From the NCBI GenBank assembly GCA_024234165.1, contig JACKOP010000003.1, positions 434,001 through 498,000 of the forward strand: a stretch of DNA of 64,000 nucleotides, written 5' to 3'. The translations under genes and the position numbers were made by a program. This stretch comes from Pseudomonadales bacterium. Its GTDB lineage: Bacteria > Pseudomonadota > Gammaproteobacteria > Pseudomonadales > UBA5518. The notes beneath the pieces were generated by a model. The model made no database searches. It was not told where the DNA came from and saw only the letters and a list, made by a program, of their open reading frames with translations. This document shows positions 52,052-60,606 of the stretch, piece by piece (within the stretch, counting starts at the first letter, position 1; each line of letters opens with the position of its first letter).

Positions 52052-53941
52052 ATGTGTGGTATTGCAGGTATCTTCGACACGACTGGCCAGCGCCCGATCG
52101 ATCGGGCCTTGCTGGAGCGCATGAACCAGGCGCAGTTCCATCGTGGCCCGGACGAAGGCGGCATCTTCGTGGCGCCCGGCGTCGGGCTTGCCCACCGGCG
52201 GCTGTCGATCATCGACGTTTCCACCGGCCAGCAACCGCTGTTCAACCAGGACCGCTCGATCGGCATCGTCTTCAATGGCGAGATCTACAACTTCCAGCAG
52301 GTGCGCAGCGAACTGCAGGGGCTGGGGTACGCGTTCCAGACCCATTCGGACACCGAGGTGATCGTGCACGCCTGGGCTGCCTGGGGCGAAGACTGCGTGC
52401 GACGCCTGCGCGGCATGTTTGCCTTTGCGATCTGGGATGCACGCAAGGAGACACTGTTCGTCGCGCGTGACCGGTTGGGTATCAAGCCGCTGTACTTTGC
52501 GACTCTCGACGACGGCCAGTTTCTGTTCGGCTCCGAACTCAAGGTGCTGGCACAGCACCCGGCGCTGCCGCGCCGGCTCGACCCGCTGGCGGTGGAAGAC
52601 TATTTTGCGTTCGGCTACATCCCCGAGCCGCGCACCATCTACCGCGACGTGCACAAGCTGCTGCCGGGCCATACGCTGGTGCTGAAGCGCGGCGTGGCAG
52701 TGCCCGCGCCACGCCAGTACTGGGACATTTCGCTGCGCGCGGCAACGACGCAGCCGGCAGACGTCGAGCATGAGCTGATCGCGCGCCTGAAGAGTGCGGT
52801 TGGCAGCCACCTGATGTCCGAGGTGCCGCTGGGTGCCTTCCTCTCGGGTGGCGTCGATTCGAGCGCCGTGGTCGCGATGATGGCGCAGCTGCAGCAGACG
52901 CCGGTCAACACCTGCGCCATCGGTTTCAATGAAAAGTCCTTCAACGAGACCGAGTTCGCGCAGCAGGTTGCCGACCGCTACCACACCAACCACTACGTGA
53001 AGGTGGTGGGCACCGACGACTTCGACCTCATCGACCGCTTGGCGCTGCTGTACGACGAGCCGTTTGCCGACAGTTCTGCCATTCCGACGTATCGCGTCTG
53101 TCAGCTGGCGCGTGAACGCGTGACGGTCGCGTTGTCTGGAGATGGGGGGGATGAGTTGTTTGCCGGCTACAGACGTTACCGCTGGCATATGAATGAAGAA
53201 CGGTTGCGCGGACTGTTTCCGGGCGGATTGCGGCGCAGCCTGTTCGGCTTTCTCGGCGCCGTGTATCCGAAAGCAGACTGGGCGCCAAAGGCGCTGCGAG
53301 CCAAGACCACCTTCCAGGCGCTGGCGCGCGATTCGGTCGAAGGCTACTTCCACAATTTCTCGATCCTGACCGATGCGCTGCGCAAGCAGCTCTACAGTGA
53401 TGCGTTCCAGCACGAACTCGCCGGCTATCGCGCCATCGAGGTGTTCAACCGCTACGCCGCGAACGCGCCGGCCGACGATCCACTCTCTCTGGTGCAGTAC
53501 CTGGACATGAAGACCTATCTGGTCGGCGACATCCTGACCAAGGTCGACCGCGCGAGCATGGCGCATGCGCTGGAAGTGCGCGTGCCAATCCTCGATCACG
53601 AGTTCATGGAGTGGGGCGCCAGCTTGCCGCACGACCTGAAGCTGAACGGGCAGACCGGCAAGTACATCTTCAAGAAGGCACTCGAACCCCACCTGCCGCG
53701 CGACGTGCTCTACCGCCCGAAGATGGGCTTTGCGGTCCCGCTGGCGCAGTGGTTCCGTGGCCCGTTGAGGCAACGCGTACGTGATTCGCTGCTCGGGCAG
53801 GCCATGGCCGACAGCGGGTTGTTCGACATGGGCTTCGTTGCACGGCTGGTCGAAGAGCACCAGTCGGGACGGCGCGACCACAGCGCAGCGCTCTGGTCGC
53901 TGCTGATGTTCGAGTCGTTCCAGCGGCAGTGCGCCGGATGA
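52052..53941 (+). CDS. XrtA/PEP-CTERM system amidotransferase (AsnB-like, TIGR03108-like)
   Basis: 629 residues. It starts MCGIAGIFDTTG with the nucleophile Cys2, then FHRGPDEGG and VFNGEIYNFQQVR of the glutaminase domain. The synthetase domain has the PP-loop FLSGGVDSSAVVAM, and LSGDGGDELFAGYRRY. PKMGFAVPLAQWF is near the C-terminus. It should transfer amide nitrogen from glutamine to a carboxylate, perhaps on uronic acid residues. It begins three bases after xrtA and is translationally coupled to the next gene. Confidence 0.95.
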   Translation: MCGIAGIFDTTGQRPIDRALLERMNQAQFHRGPDEGGIFVAPGVGLAHRRLSIIDVSTGQQPLFNQDRSIGIVFNGEIYNFQQVRSELQGLGYAFQTHSDTEVIVHAWAAWGEDCVRRLRGMFAFAIWDARKETLFVARDRLGIKPLYFATLDDGQFLFGSELKVLAQHPALPRRLDPLAVEDYFAFGYIPEPRTIYRDVHKLLPGHTLVLKRGVAVPAPRQYWDISLRAATTQPADVEHELIARLKSAVGSHLMSEVPLGAFLSGGVDSSAVVAMMAQLQQTPVNTCAIGFNEKSFNETEFAQQVADRYHTNHYVKVVGTDDFDLIDRLALLYDEPFADSSAIPTYRVCQLARERVTVALSGDGGDELFAGYRRYRWHMNEERLRGLFPGGLRRSLFGFLGAVYPKADWAPKALRAKTTFQALARDSVEGYFHNFSILTDALRKQLYSDAFQHELAGYRAIEVFNRYAANAPADDPLSLVQYLDMKTYLVGDILTKVDRASMAHALEVRVPILDHEFMEWGASLPHDLKLNGQTGKYIFKKALEPHLPRDVLYRPKMGFAVPLAQWFRGPLRQRVRDSLLGQAMADSGLFDMGFVARLVEEHQSGRRDHSAALWSLLMFESFQRQCAG

Positions 53942-54654
53942 AGCGTGACAAACAAGAACGGAATAAGAGCGTGAGTGGAGCGCGGGCTTCCGAAGGGTTG
54001 ATTCCAGGCGCTCTCTCATTGAGATTCCTGCTGGTCCTGGCGGGGCTCCTGGCGTTGGCAAACGTCATTGACCTGGTGGCAGGCAATCCGGTCTGGCCGA
54101 TCACGCGTCATATTGATCTGGGTAGCGATACCAATGCCGCCGCATGGTTTTCGTCGATTCTGCTGGCTGTCGGAGGACTTGTTGCCTCGCAGTGCGCTGA
54201 TATCGGTAGACGGTTTGGACAAACGCCCTGGTTCTACCTGCTTGCGTTGCTCTTGTTCGGCATGTCCTGCGATGAGATTGCCCGGCTTCATGAAACGGTT
54301 TTTGGAGATCTGGCAAAGCTTGCGGGTATTGCGGGATTTTCGTTCGCGCAGTACACGGCATGGGTGTGGATTGGCGGGCCGCTGGTGGCAGTCATCTTTC
54401 TTGCCATTTCCTGGGTCATGCGTGCGCAAATGATTCTGGTGCCCGGAGCGATGACACTATTCGCCGCGGGGTTTGCCATCATGTTTCTCGGTGGTGTGAT
54501 TCTGGAATCAACAATCAATTTCCTCGATTTCGGCGAGTTGAAAACGCTTTGGAAGATCGAGGTCATTGTCGAGGAGGCGCTGGAGATGCTCGGTGCCCTC
54601 GTGATCGTGCGGGCACTGATCACGTGGCGCGATGCCTGGGGCTGCGCGGCATGA
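53938..54654 (+). CDS. Unrecognised integral membrane protein
   Basis: 238 residues with about five to six hydrophobic helices (for example LSLRFLLVLAGLLALANVIDL, WFYLLALLLFGMSCDE and LVPGAMTLFAAGFAIMFLGG). Two acidic/histidine spots, CDEIARLHETVFGD and EVIVEEALEMLGAL, could bind a metal, but no known family is recognised. The ATG at 53938 overlaps the amidotransferase stop, so it is in the same operon. It is lower in GC and more AT-rich near its end. Confidence 0.75.
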   Translation: MKRDKQERNKSVSGARASEGLIPGALSLRFLLVLAGLLALANVIDLVAGNPVWPITRHIDLGSDTNAAAWFSSILLAVGGLVASQCADIGRRFGQTPWFYLLALLLFGMSCDEIARLHETVFGDLAKLAGIAGFSFAQYTAWVWIGGPLVAVIFLAISWVMRAQMILVPGAMTLFAAGFAIMFLGGVILESTINFLDFGELKTLWKIEVIVEEALEMLGALVIVRALITWRDAWGCAA

Positions 54655-54808
54655 ATCGTCGCAGGATGCAATGCAATTGCGCTATACAGCATATCCGGGC
54701 TGAATCGAGCAGGGTTCGTATCGCTGCAAGCCCTCGAAATGCCCCGGTCCCTGAACCATACTTCCCCCCGTCACGAATCCCGCACGATCACCAGCGAAGC
54801 CCCGGCAG

Positions 54809-56026
54809 ATGTCCTTGCGCATACTTCACGTCCTCGACCATTCGATCCCGCTGCATAGCGGCTATACCTTCCGCACCCGTGCGATCCTGCGCGAGCAGGC
54901 GAAGCTTGGCTGGCAGACCTTTCATCTGACGAGTCCGAAGCAGGGCCGGACCGATGCGCTGCGCGAGGTCGTCGACGGCCTCGCCTTCTATCGCTGTCCT
55001 CCGGGTGGAAGCTTCATCGATCGGGTGCCCGGCCTGGGTCAGATGGCGCTGGTGTCGGCGCTGGCGCAGCGCCTGCGCGAGGTGGTCGACGAGGTGAGGC
55101 CGAACATCCTGCACGCGCACTCGCCTTCGCTGAACGGCATGGCGGCGGTGCGTGTCGGGCGTGAGATGGACATTCCCGTGGTCTACGAGGTGCGCGCGTT
55201 CTGGGAGGATGCGGCTGTCGATCACGGCACGAGCTCGGAGTGGGGGCTGCGTTACCGCCTCACGCGGGCGAGCGAATCCCGGGTGTTGCGGCGCGCCAGT
55301 GCGATCACCACGATCTGCAGCGGCTTGCGTGAAGAAATGATTTCGCGCGGTATCGATGCGGCGAAGATCACCCAGATCCCGAATGCGGTCGACATCGAAC
55401 AGTTCAGCCCGAACGAGACTCCCGATGCGGCGCTGCAAGCGAAGCTGGGTCTGCAGGGCAAGACGGTGCTGGGCTTTCTGGGCTCGTTCTATGCCTACGA
55501 GGGGCTCGACCTGCTGCTCGATGCGATGCCGCAACTGCTGGTCGCGAATCCGGATTTCCGGGTGCTGTTGGTCGGTGGCGGGCCGCAGGAGCAGGCGCTG
55601 AAGGCGCAGACCGCACGGCTCGGGCTCGAGGACACCGTGCTGTTCACGGGCCGCGTACCGCACAGCGAAGTGAGCCGCTACTACAGCCTGGTCGACATCC
55701 TGGTCTACCCGCGCCATTCGATGCGTCTGACCGACCTGGTCACCCCGCTGAAGCCGCTGGAGGCGATGGCGCAGCACAAGCTGGTGGTGGCATCCGATGT
55801 CGGCGGGCACCGCGAGCTGATTCGCGACCGCGAGACCGGTTATCTGTTTCGTGCGGGCGACGCCGATTCGCTGGTTGCTGCCGTGCTCGAGCTGCTGGCG
55901 CGCCACGAGGCGTGGCCGGTGATCAAGCACGCCGGGCGCGCCTATGTGGAGAACGAGCGCAACTGGCGCAACAGCGTGGCGAACTACAAGAGTGTCTATG
56001 GACCGCTCCTCCGAACCCGCCTGTAG
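54809..56026 (+). CDS. XrtA/PEP-CTERM system glycosyltransferase (TIGR04063-like)
   Basis: 405 residues, GT4 family. The start ILHVLDHSIPLHSGYTFRTR is diagnostic for the exosortase A-linked TIGR04063 group. VVYEVRAFWEDAAVDHGT, IPNAVDIEQFSPNE, GFLGSFYAYEGLDLLLDAM and PLKPLEAMAQHKLVVASDVG complete the fold. The stop TAG (56024-56026) is part of the GTAG head of a REP unit. A 154-bp gap upstream shows no recognised gene. Confidence 0.94.
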   Translation: MSLRILHVLDHSIPLHSGYTFRTRAILREQAKLGWQTFHLTSPKQGRTDALREVVDGLAFYRCPPGGSFIDRVPGLGQMALVSALAQRLREVVDEVRPNILHAHSPSLNGMAAVRVGREMDIPVVYEVRAFWEDAAVDHGTSSEWGLRYRLTRASESRVLRRASAITTICSGLREEMISRGIDAAKITQIPNAVDIEQFSPNETPDAALQAKLGLQGKTVLGFLGSFYAYEGLDLLLDAMPQLLVANPDFRVLLVGGGPQEQALKAQTARLGLEDTVLFTGRVPHSEVSRYYSLVDILVYPRHSMRLTDLVTPLKPLEAMAQHKLVVASDVGGHRELIRDRETGYLFRAGDADSLVAAVLELLARHEAWPVIKHAGRAYVENERNWRNSVANYKSVYGPLLRTRL

Positions 56027-56164
56027 GTCGGGATTCATCCCGACAGATCCCGCCGGATCGGCAGTCACCCCGCCAGATCCCCGTGAGTCGGGATTCACCC
56101 CGACGGATCCCCGTGGGTCGGGATTCTCCCCGCCAGATCCCCGTAGGTCGGGATTTATCCCGAC
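56023..56164 (+). repeat. REP-like palindrome array 4, between two glycosyltransferase genes
   Basis: Units at 56023-56044, 56083-56104, 56113-56134 and 56143-56164, plus one degenerate copy near 56053-56074. The period is exactly 30 bp (22-bp unit plus 8-bp linker such as AGATCCCC). All face the same way, with heads GTAG, GTGA, GTGG and GTAG. The array runs from the stop of one gene to 10 bp before the start of the next. Confidence 0.95.
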
Positions 56165-56174
56165 AGCCAAATCC

Positions 56175-57392
56175 ATGTGCCCCCGCGTGGCTGTGATCGC
56201 CACGCTGTTCCCCAGCGCGCAACGCCCGGTCGCAGGACTGTTCATTCGCGAGCGCATGTTTCGTGTTGCCGGGCGCATGCCGCTTTGCGTGATCTCGCCG
56301 CAACCGTGGTTTCCGCTGCAGCGGCTCATCCGGCGCCTGCGGCCGAACTACCGTCCGCCGCAGCCGCGCCACGAAGTGCAGCAGGGTATCGACGTGTGGT
56401 TTCCGCGATTCCTGTCGTTGCCCGGCGTTGGGCGCTGGCTCGACGGCTTCTTCATCGCGCTTGCCTGCCTGCCGCTGCTGCGCAGGCTGCGCCGCGAGCG
56501 TGGGGTCGATCTACTGGATGCGCATTTCGCGTATCCAGAAGGTTACGCGGCCACCCGACTGGGTCGCTGGCTCGGGTTGCCGGTAACGATCACGCTGCGC
56601 GGTACCGAGGTGCCGCTGGCGCGTGATCCGGCACGCTGCCGGCGCATGCTGCGCGCGATCGCCGACGCCAGTCGTGTGTTTGCCGTGTCCGATTCGCTGA
56701 AGCGCCATGTGGTTGGTCTGGGTGCCGATGCCGGCAAGATCCGCGTGGTCGGCAACGGGGTCGACTGCCACAAGTTCTTTCCCGTCGATCGCCGGCAGGC
56801 CCGCGATGAGCTCGGGTTGCCGCAGGATGCCAGGGTCCTGATCTCGGTCGGTGGTCTGGTCGAGCGCAAGGGCTTTCACCGCGTGATCGAGCTGCTGCCC
56901 GATCTGCTGGGCCGCTTCCCGGATCTGCACTATCTGGTCGTCGGTGGTGCCTGTCCCGAGGGCGATCTCACCGGGTTTCTGCACGAGATGGTTGCGCGGC
57001 TCGGGCTGCAGGAGCGCGTGCATTTTCTGGGGTCGCTGGCGCCGGAGGATCTGCATCGGCCGCTGTCCGCTGCCGATGTGTTCGCGCTCGCAACCGCGAA
57101 CGAAGGCTGGGCCAACGTGTTCCTCGAGGCGATGGCATGCGGGCTGCCGGTAATCACCACCGACGTGGGCGGCAACCGCGAAGTGGTCTGCGAAGCGTAT
57201 CTGGGTTCGATCACGCCGTTTGGCGATGCCGCGGCGTTGCGCGATGCGCTGGCGATCGCCCTTGCGCGTGTGTGGGACCGGGAACGGATCATCGACTACG
57301 CGCGTGAGAACAGTTGGGATACGCGAGTGGAGATCCTGGAGCACGAGTTCGGCAATCTGCTGCGCAAGCGAACCGGCGGGGTCGCGTCGTGA
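56175..57392 (+). CDS. Family 4 glycosyltransferase
   Basis: 405 residues. It starts MCPRVAVIATLFPSAQRPVAG, then has VTITLRGTEVPLARDPARC, VGNGVDCHKFFPVD, ISVGGLVERKGFHRVIEL, and the E-x7-E region NEGWANVFLEAMACGLPVI. The ATG at 56175 is the natural start, because the open frame upstream of it (back to 55944) runs through REP array 4 and the end of the previous gene. There is no obvious Shine-Dalgarno, so translation may be coupled or weak. Confidence 0.92.
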   Translation: MCPRVAVIATLFPSAQRPVAGLFIRERMFRVAGRMPLCVISPQPWFPLQRLIRRLRPNYRPPQPRHEVQQGIDVWFPRFLSLPGVGRWLDGFFIALACLPLLRRLRRERGVDLLDAHFAYPEGYAATRLGRWLGLPVTITLRGTEVPLARDPARCRRMLRAIADASRVFAVSDSLKRHVVGLGADAGKIRVVGNGVDCHKFFPVDRRQARDELGLPQDARVLISVGGLVERKGFHRVIELLPDLLGRFPDLHYLVVGGACPEGDLTGFLHEMVARLGLQERVHFLGSLAPEDLHRPLSAADVFALATANEGWANVFLEAMACGLPVITTDVGGNREVVCEAYLGSITPFGDAAALRDALAIALARVWDRERIIDYARENSWDTRVEILEHEFGNLLRKRTGGVAS

Positions 57393-57528
57393 TGCGGGGG
57401 ATGGCGGCAGGCCGCGGCAGTTGTTCGTGAACCGGGGGTGCTGACTTATACTGCCCCCATTGTCCTTCTCTCTGCAGCAGTGTGTGGTCGTGCGTCGAGC
57501 TTCATTCCTGTATCTGGCGGCGGTGGGT

Positions 57529-58314
57529 GTGATCCGGAAGCTGTCGTTGCTGTCGTTGCTGGTGGCAATGGCACTGCCAGTGCACGCCGAACTGCCCGAT
57601 CTGATCAATCGCATCCGCCCGGGTGTGGTTGCCGTCGGCACTGTCAAGCCGGTCAAGCGAACCGATGCCAACAGCGGACCGGCGCTGAAGTATCTGGGGA
57701 CTGGTTTCGTCGTTGGTGATGGCCTGAAAGTGATCACTAACTTTCACGTCATGCCTGAAAAATTGGACGCCGACGCGATGGAGTCGCTCGCGATATTCAT
57801 CGGGCACGGGGGCGTCGGCGCGGCGCGCGAAGCGCGTGTGCTGCGCAGCGACCGTGAACACGATGTGGTGCTGCTCGGTATCCGGGGCGACCCGTTGCCG
57901 ACCCTGACGCTGGCTGAAGATGACCATGTGCGCGAAGGGCAGGAGATCGCGTTTACCGGGTTTCCGATCGGCATGGTGCTCGGGCTCTATCCGGCGACGC
58001 ATCGCGGCATCATCTCGACGATCACGCCGGTCGTGATTCCGGCGGAATCCGCGCGTTCGCTCACCGCTGCCCAGATCCGGCGCCTCCGCTCGCCATTCGA
58101 CGTCTACCAGCTCGATGCGGTTGCGTATCCAGGCAACAGCGGCAGCCCGGTGTACGACGTACGCAGCGGCAAGGTGATCGGTGTGATCAACAGCGTGATG
58201 GTCAAGGGTACCAAGGAGTCGGCGCTGCGTGACCCGTCGGGCATCAGCTACGCGATACCGGTGCGCTACGCGCGCGCGCTGCTGGCGGCCGGAGCAGGAC
58301 CGGAGCGCAAGTGA
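57529..58314 (+). CDS. Exported trypsin-like serine protease
   Basis: 261 residues. Signal peptide IRKLSLLSLLVAMALPVHA, cleaved before ELPDL. The S1 catalytic triad is visible: histidine in KVITNFHVMP, aspartate in DREHDVVLLGI and serine in YPGNSGSPVYDV. No PDZ domain follows, so it is shorter than DegP. It acts in the periplasm on unknown targets. The start is taken as GTG at 57529, just before the signal peptide; the frame extends upstream to 57460. It overlaps the phosphatase gene by four bases. Confidence 0.88.
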   Translation: MIRKLSLLSLLVAMALPVHAELPDLINRIRPGVVAVGTVKPVKRTDANSGPALKYLGTGFVVGDGLKVITNFHVMPEKLDADAMESLAIFIGHGGVGAAREARVLRSDREHDVVLLGIRGDPLPTLTLAEDDHVREGQEIAFTGFPIGMVLGLYPATHRGIISTITPVVIPAESARSLTAAQIRRLRSPFDVYQLDAVAYPGNSGSPVYDVRSGKVIGVINSVMVKGTKESALRDPSGISYAIPVRYARALLAAGAGPERK

Positions 58315-58793
58315 AGAAGGTCTCGGTGCTGATGGTCTGCACGGCGAACATCTGCCGCTCGCCGATGGCCGAGGCGCTGTTGTGCCTGCACGCAGAGCGC
58401 GCAGGTCTGCGCCGCCGGCTGCAGGTGCAGTCGGCTGGAACGCAGGTGAAGCGCGGCGGCGAGCGGTCGGATGCACGTGCGGTGAAGGCTGCGGCTTCGC
58501 TTGGTGCGGATGCCAGCAGGATCCGCTCGCGTGCGTTGCGCTCCGCAGACTTCGAACGTCATGACTACATCGTGGCGATGGATGCAGGTCATCGTGCACA
58601 CCTGGAGCAGGCGTGTCCGGTGGAGTTCGCGCCGAAGTTGCACTTGCTGCTGGAGTTTGCACCTGAGACCGGGTTGATCGAGGTTCCCGATCCGTACTTC
58701 GGCAACTATGCAGGCTTCGAGCGTGTACTCGGGTTGGTCGACGCCGGGGTGGCCGGGTTGCTGCTGCGATTGCGTGCCCGGCACGGGCTTTGA
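58311..58793 (+). CDS. Low-molecular-weight protein tyrosine phosphatase
   Basis: 160 residues. The active-site loop CTANICRS (Cys10, Arg16) is at the N-terminus, and the general-acid aspartate lies in VPDPYFGNYAGFERVL. The family (Wzb/Etp-type) dephosphorylates BY-kinases and restores the polymer-export cycle, so it is the likely partner of the kinase at 22267. It starts with GTG at 58311, overlapping the protease stop. The 245 bp that follow contain no supported gene. Confidence 0.94.
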   Translation: MKKVSVLMVCTANICRSPMAEALLCLHAERAGLRRRLQVQSAGTQVKRGGERSDARAVKAAASLGADASRIRSRALRSADFERHDYIVAMDAGHRAHLEQACPVEFAPKLHLLLEFAPETGLIEVPDPYFGNYAGFERVLGLVDAGVAGLLLRLRARHGL

Positions 58794-59038
58794 TCCAAAC
58801 TGCCAGCTTTGGCGGTGTCGAAAATATTTACATCGTGTGCGCCGCCGCACAGAATTCAACGCGAAATCGTTGATCAAGTACTTGAGTTGCTTCGACTGCC
58901 GAGAATGTGGCGTGAATTTTGCAAAAAATGCGTGTCAAGCTTGCAGGATTCATTTGCCGCGCGTTTTCCCGCTGCCGGAAGAGTGTGTCATGGTGTCGCG
59001 CCGCCGGATGGTGGAACTCAGGGCCGAGGAGCGTGTGA

Positions 59039-59803
59039 ATGAGTGAGGCATCCGTGTCTCCGGGCGAAGCCTTCGCAAAGTATTTCAGCGTCGATCTTGC
59101 TTCGACCCCGGAGGCGCGTGCCCACGTTTTCGGCATCCGCTATCGCGTCTATTGCGAGGAATTCGGCTATGAGGATCGCCGCGCCTTCCCTGACGGGCAG
59201 GAGCGCGACAAGTACGACGCCGTGTCGTTGCACTGCCTGATCACGCACCGGACGAGTGCCACCCCGGCCGGCTGCGTGCGTCTGGTGCCGACCGCGGCCC
59301 CGGGACTCGAGTTGCTGCCGCTCGAGGAGCACTGTGCGAACAGCCTCGATCGTGCCTTGCTGGACTCTTTTTCACTCGATCGCAGCACGATGTGCGAGAT
59401 CTCGCGGCTTGCTGTCGACGGCCGGTTCCGCCGGCGTGCCGGTGAATCGATGAGTCGCTTCGGTGCCAGCAAGGCCATCGACATTTCGCAACAGGAAGAA
59501 CGCAGCTTTTCGCTGATCTCGGTTGCGGCGTTCCTGGCGGCAACCGCCCTTACCGATCTCTCGGGGCGTCACAACGTGCTTGCGATGATGGAACCGTTCC
59601 TGCCGCGCATGCTCGAACGTTCCGGCATCCATTTTCATCGGGTCGGCGCCGATGTTGACTACCATGGCCTGCGTGCCCCGTATCTGGGGCGTACCTACCA
59701 GGATGGGCTTGCCACGATGCGCCCGGAGCTGAAGCAAATGTACCAGGCGATACATGCACGAATTCGCAGTCAGTTCCAGGGCGCAGCAGGAGGTGTGTCA
59801 TGA
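59039..59803 (+). CDS. PEP-CTERM/exosortase-associated N-acyl amino acid synthase-like protein (copy 1)
   Basis: 254 residues. GNAT-like acyltransferase of the AHL-synthase-related group linked to exosortase systems (TIGR03694-like). Conserved pieces are YFSVDLASTPEARAHVFGIR, YRVYCEEFGYED, CLITHRTSATPAGCVRLVP and EISRLAVDGRFRRRAGES. The family makes long-chain N-acyl amino acids from acyl-ACP. The ATG at 59039 is used. Its paralogue follows immediately, overlapping by four bases. Confidence 0.9.
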   Translation: MSEASVSPGEAFAKYFSVDLASTPEARAHVFGIRYRVYCEEFGYEDRRAFPDGQERDKYDAVSLHCLITHRTSATPAGCVRLVPTAAPGLELLPLEEHCANSLDRALLDSFSLDRSTMCEISRLAVDGRFRRRAGESMSRFGASKAIDISQQEERSFSLISVAAFLAATALTDLSGRHNVLAMMEPFLPRMLERSGIHFHRVGADVDYHGLRAPYLGRTYQDGLATMRPELKQMYQAIHARIRSQFQGAAGGVS

Positions 59804-60567
59804 CCTCGCCGCACGTTTCGTTGCTCGATGATTTCCGCCGCTTCTTCAGGCTCAGTCTGGCCGCCACCGATGAGCAGAAACGGGAGATCTACCGTCTGCG
59901 TTACCGGGTGTATTGCGAGGAGCTGCGCTATGAGGATTCCTCGGCGTTTCCCGATCGTCTCGAAACCGACGAATTCGACGCGCGCTCACTGCATTGCGCG
60001 GTGATCCACAAGCGCAGCGGAATCGCGGCGGGTTGCGTTCGCCTGGTGCGTTCGCCTGCAGGCCCGCAAGAGACGCCACTGCCCATGGAGCAGTACTGTG
60101 CTCATGCGCTCGATCCCGCTACCGTGGGTTTCATGAAGCACAACCGTGACACGATCTGTGAGCTTTCCCGCCTCGCCGTCGACAGCCGGTTTCGCCGCCG
60201 TCTCGGTGAGGCAGGCAGCGAGCTCGGCGAGCTGGCTGCGCTGGATGTCTGTGACCAGGAGGAACGTACGTTTTCACTGGTCGCGACTGCCGCGATCATG
60301 GCGGGGATCGCGCTCACCGACCTCAGCGGTTGCAGCAACGTCTTTGCGATGATGGAAGTGTGCCTGCCACGGGTGTTGTCGCGGACCGGGCTGTATGTGG
60401 AGCGCGCAGGCGAGGAAGTCGATTATCACGGTCGGCGTGCGCCTTTCTTCATCACGACCGAGGCGGCGGTCGCTGGCATGAATGCCGAGCAAATGCAGTT
60501 CTACCACGAGATTCGCCGAGGCCTCGCGCACGGCTACGCGGCCGAGGTCGCGCGCGAGGCGGTCTGA
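59800..60567 (+). CDS. PEP-CTERM/exosortase-associated N-acyl amino acid synthase-like protein (copy 2)
   Basis: 255 residues, a paralogue of the preceding gene with the same landmarks: YRLRYRVYCEELRYEDSSAF, GIAAGCVRLVRSP, CELSRLAVDSRFRRRLGEAG and DQEERTFSLVATAAIM. The two probably arose by duplication and differ in acyl or amino acid preference. The start ATG overlaps the stop of copy 1 (ATGA), giving coupled translation. It ends 39 bp before the end of the convergent epimerase gene. Confidence 0.9.
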   Translation: MTSPHVSLLDDFRRFFRLSLAATDEQKREIYRLRYRVYCEELRYEDSSAFPDRLETDEFDARSLHCAVIHKRSGIAAGCVRLVRSPAGPQETPLPMEQYCAHALDPATVGFMKHNRDTICELSRLAVDSRFRRRLGEAGSELGELAALDVCDQEERTFSLVATAAIMAGIALTDLSGCSNVFAMMEVCLPRVLSRTGLYVERAGEEVDYHGRRAPFFITTEAAVAGMNAEQMQFYHEIRRGLAHGYAAEVAREAV

Positions 60568-60606
60568 TTCCGGCGTTGCCGCCGGCTGCGTGATTTGTGG
60601 CCTGGG

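Noticed and set aside
52743..54061. Minus-strand frame antisense to the amidotransferase (part of a 772-codon frame)
   Set aside because: Shadow of the AsnB-like gene, with no domain of its own.
56023..56164. Array 4 as part of the coding sequence of the downstream glycosyltransferase
   Set aside because: The frame is open, but conservation begins only at 56178 and a natural ATG exists at 56175; kept as a repeat and raised only as a possibility.
58794..59038. Small gene or promoter motif upstream of the acyltransferases
   Set aside because: Open frames of 77 and 112 codons have no ribosome binding site or domain, and no clear -24/-12 or lux-type box was found.
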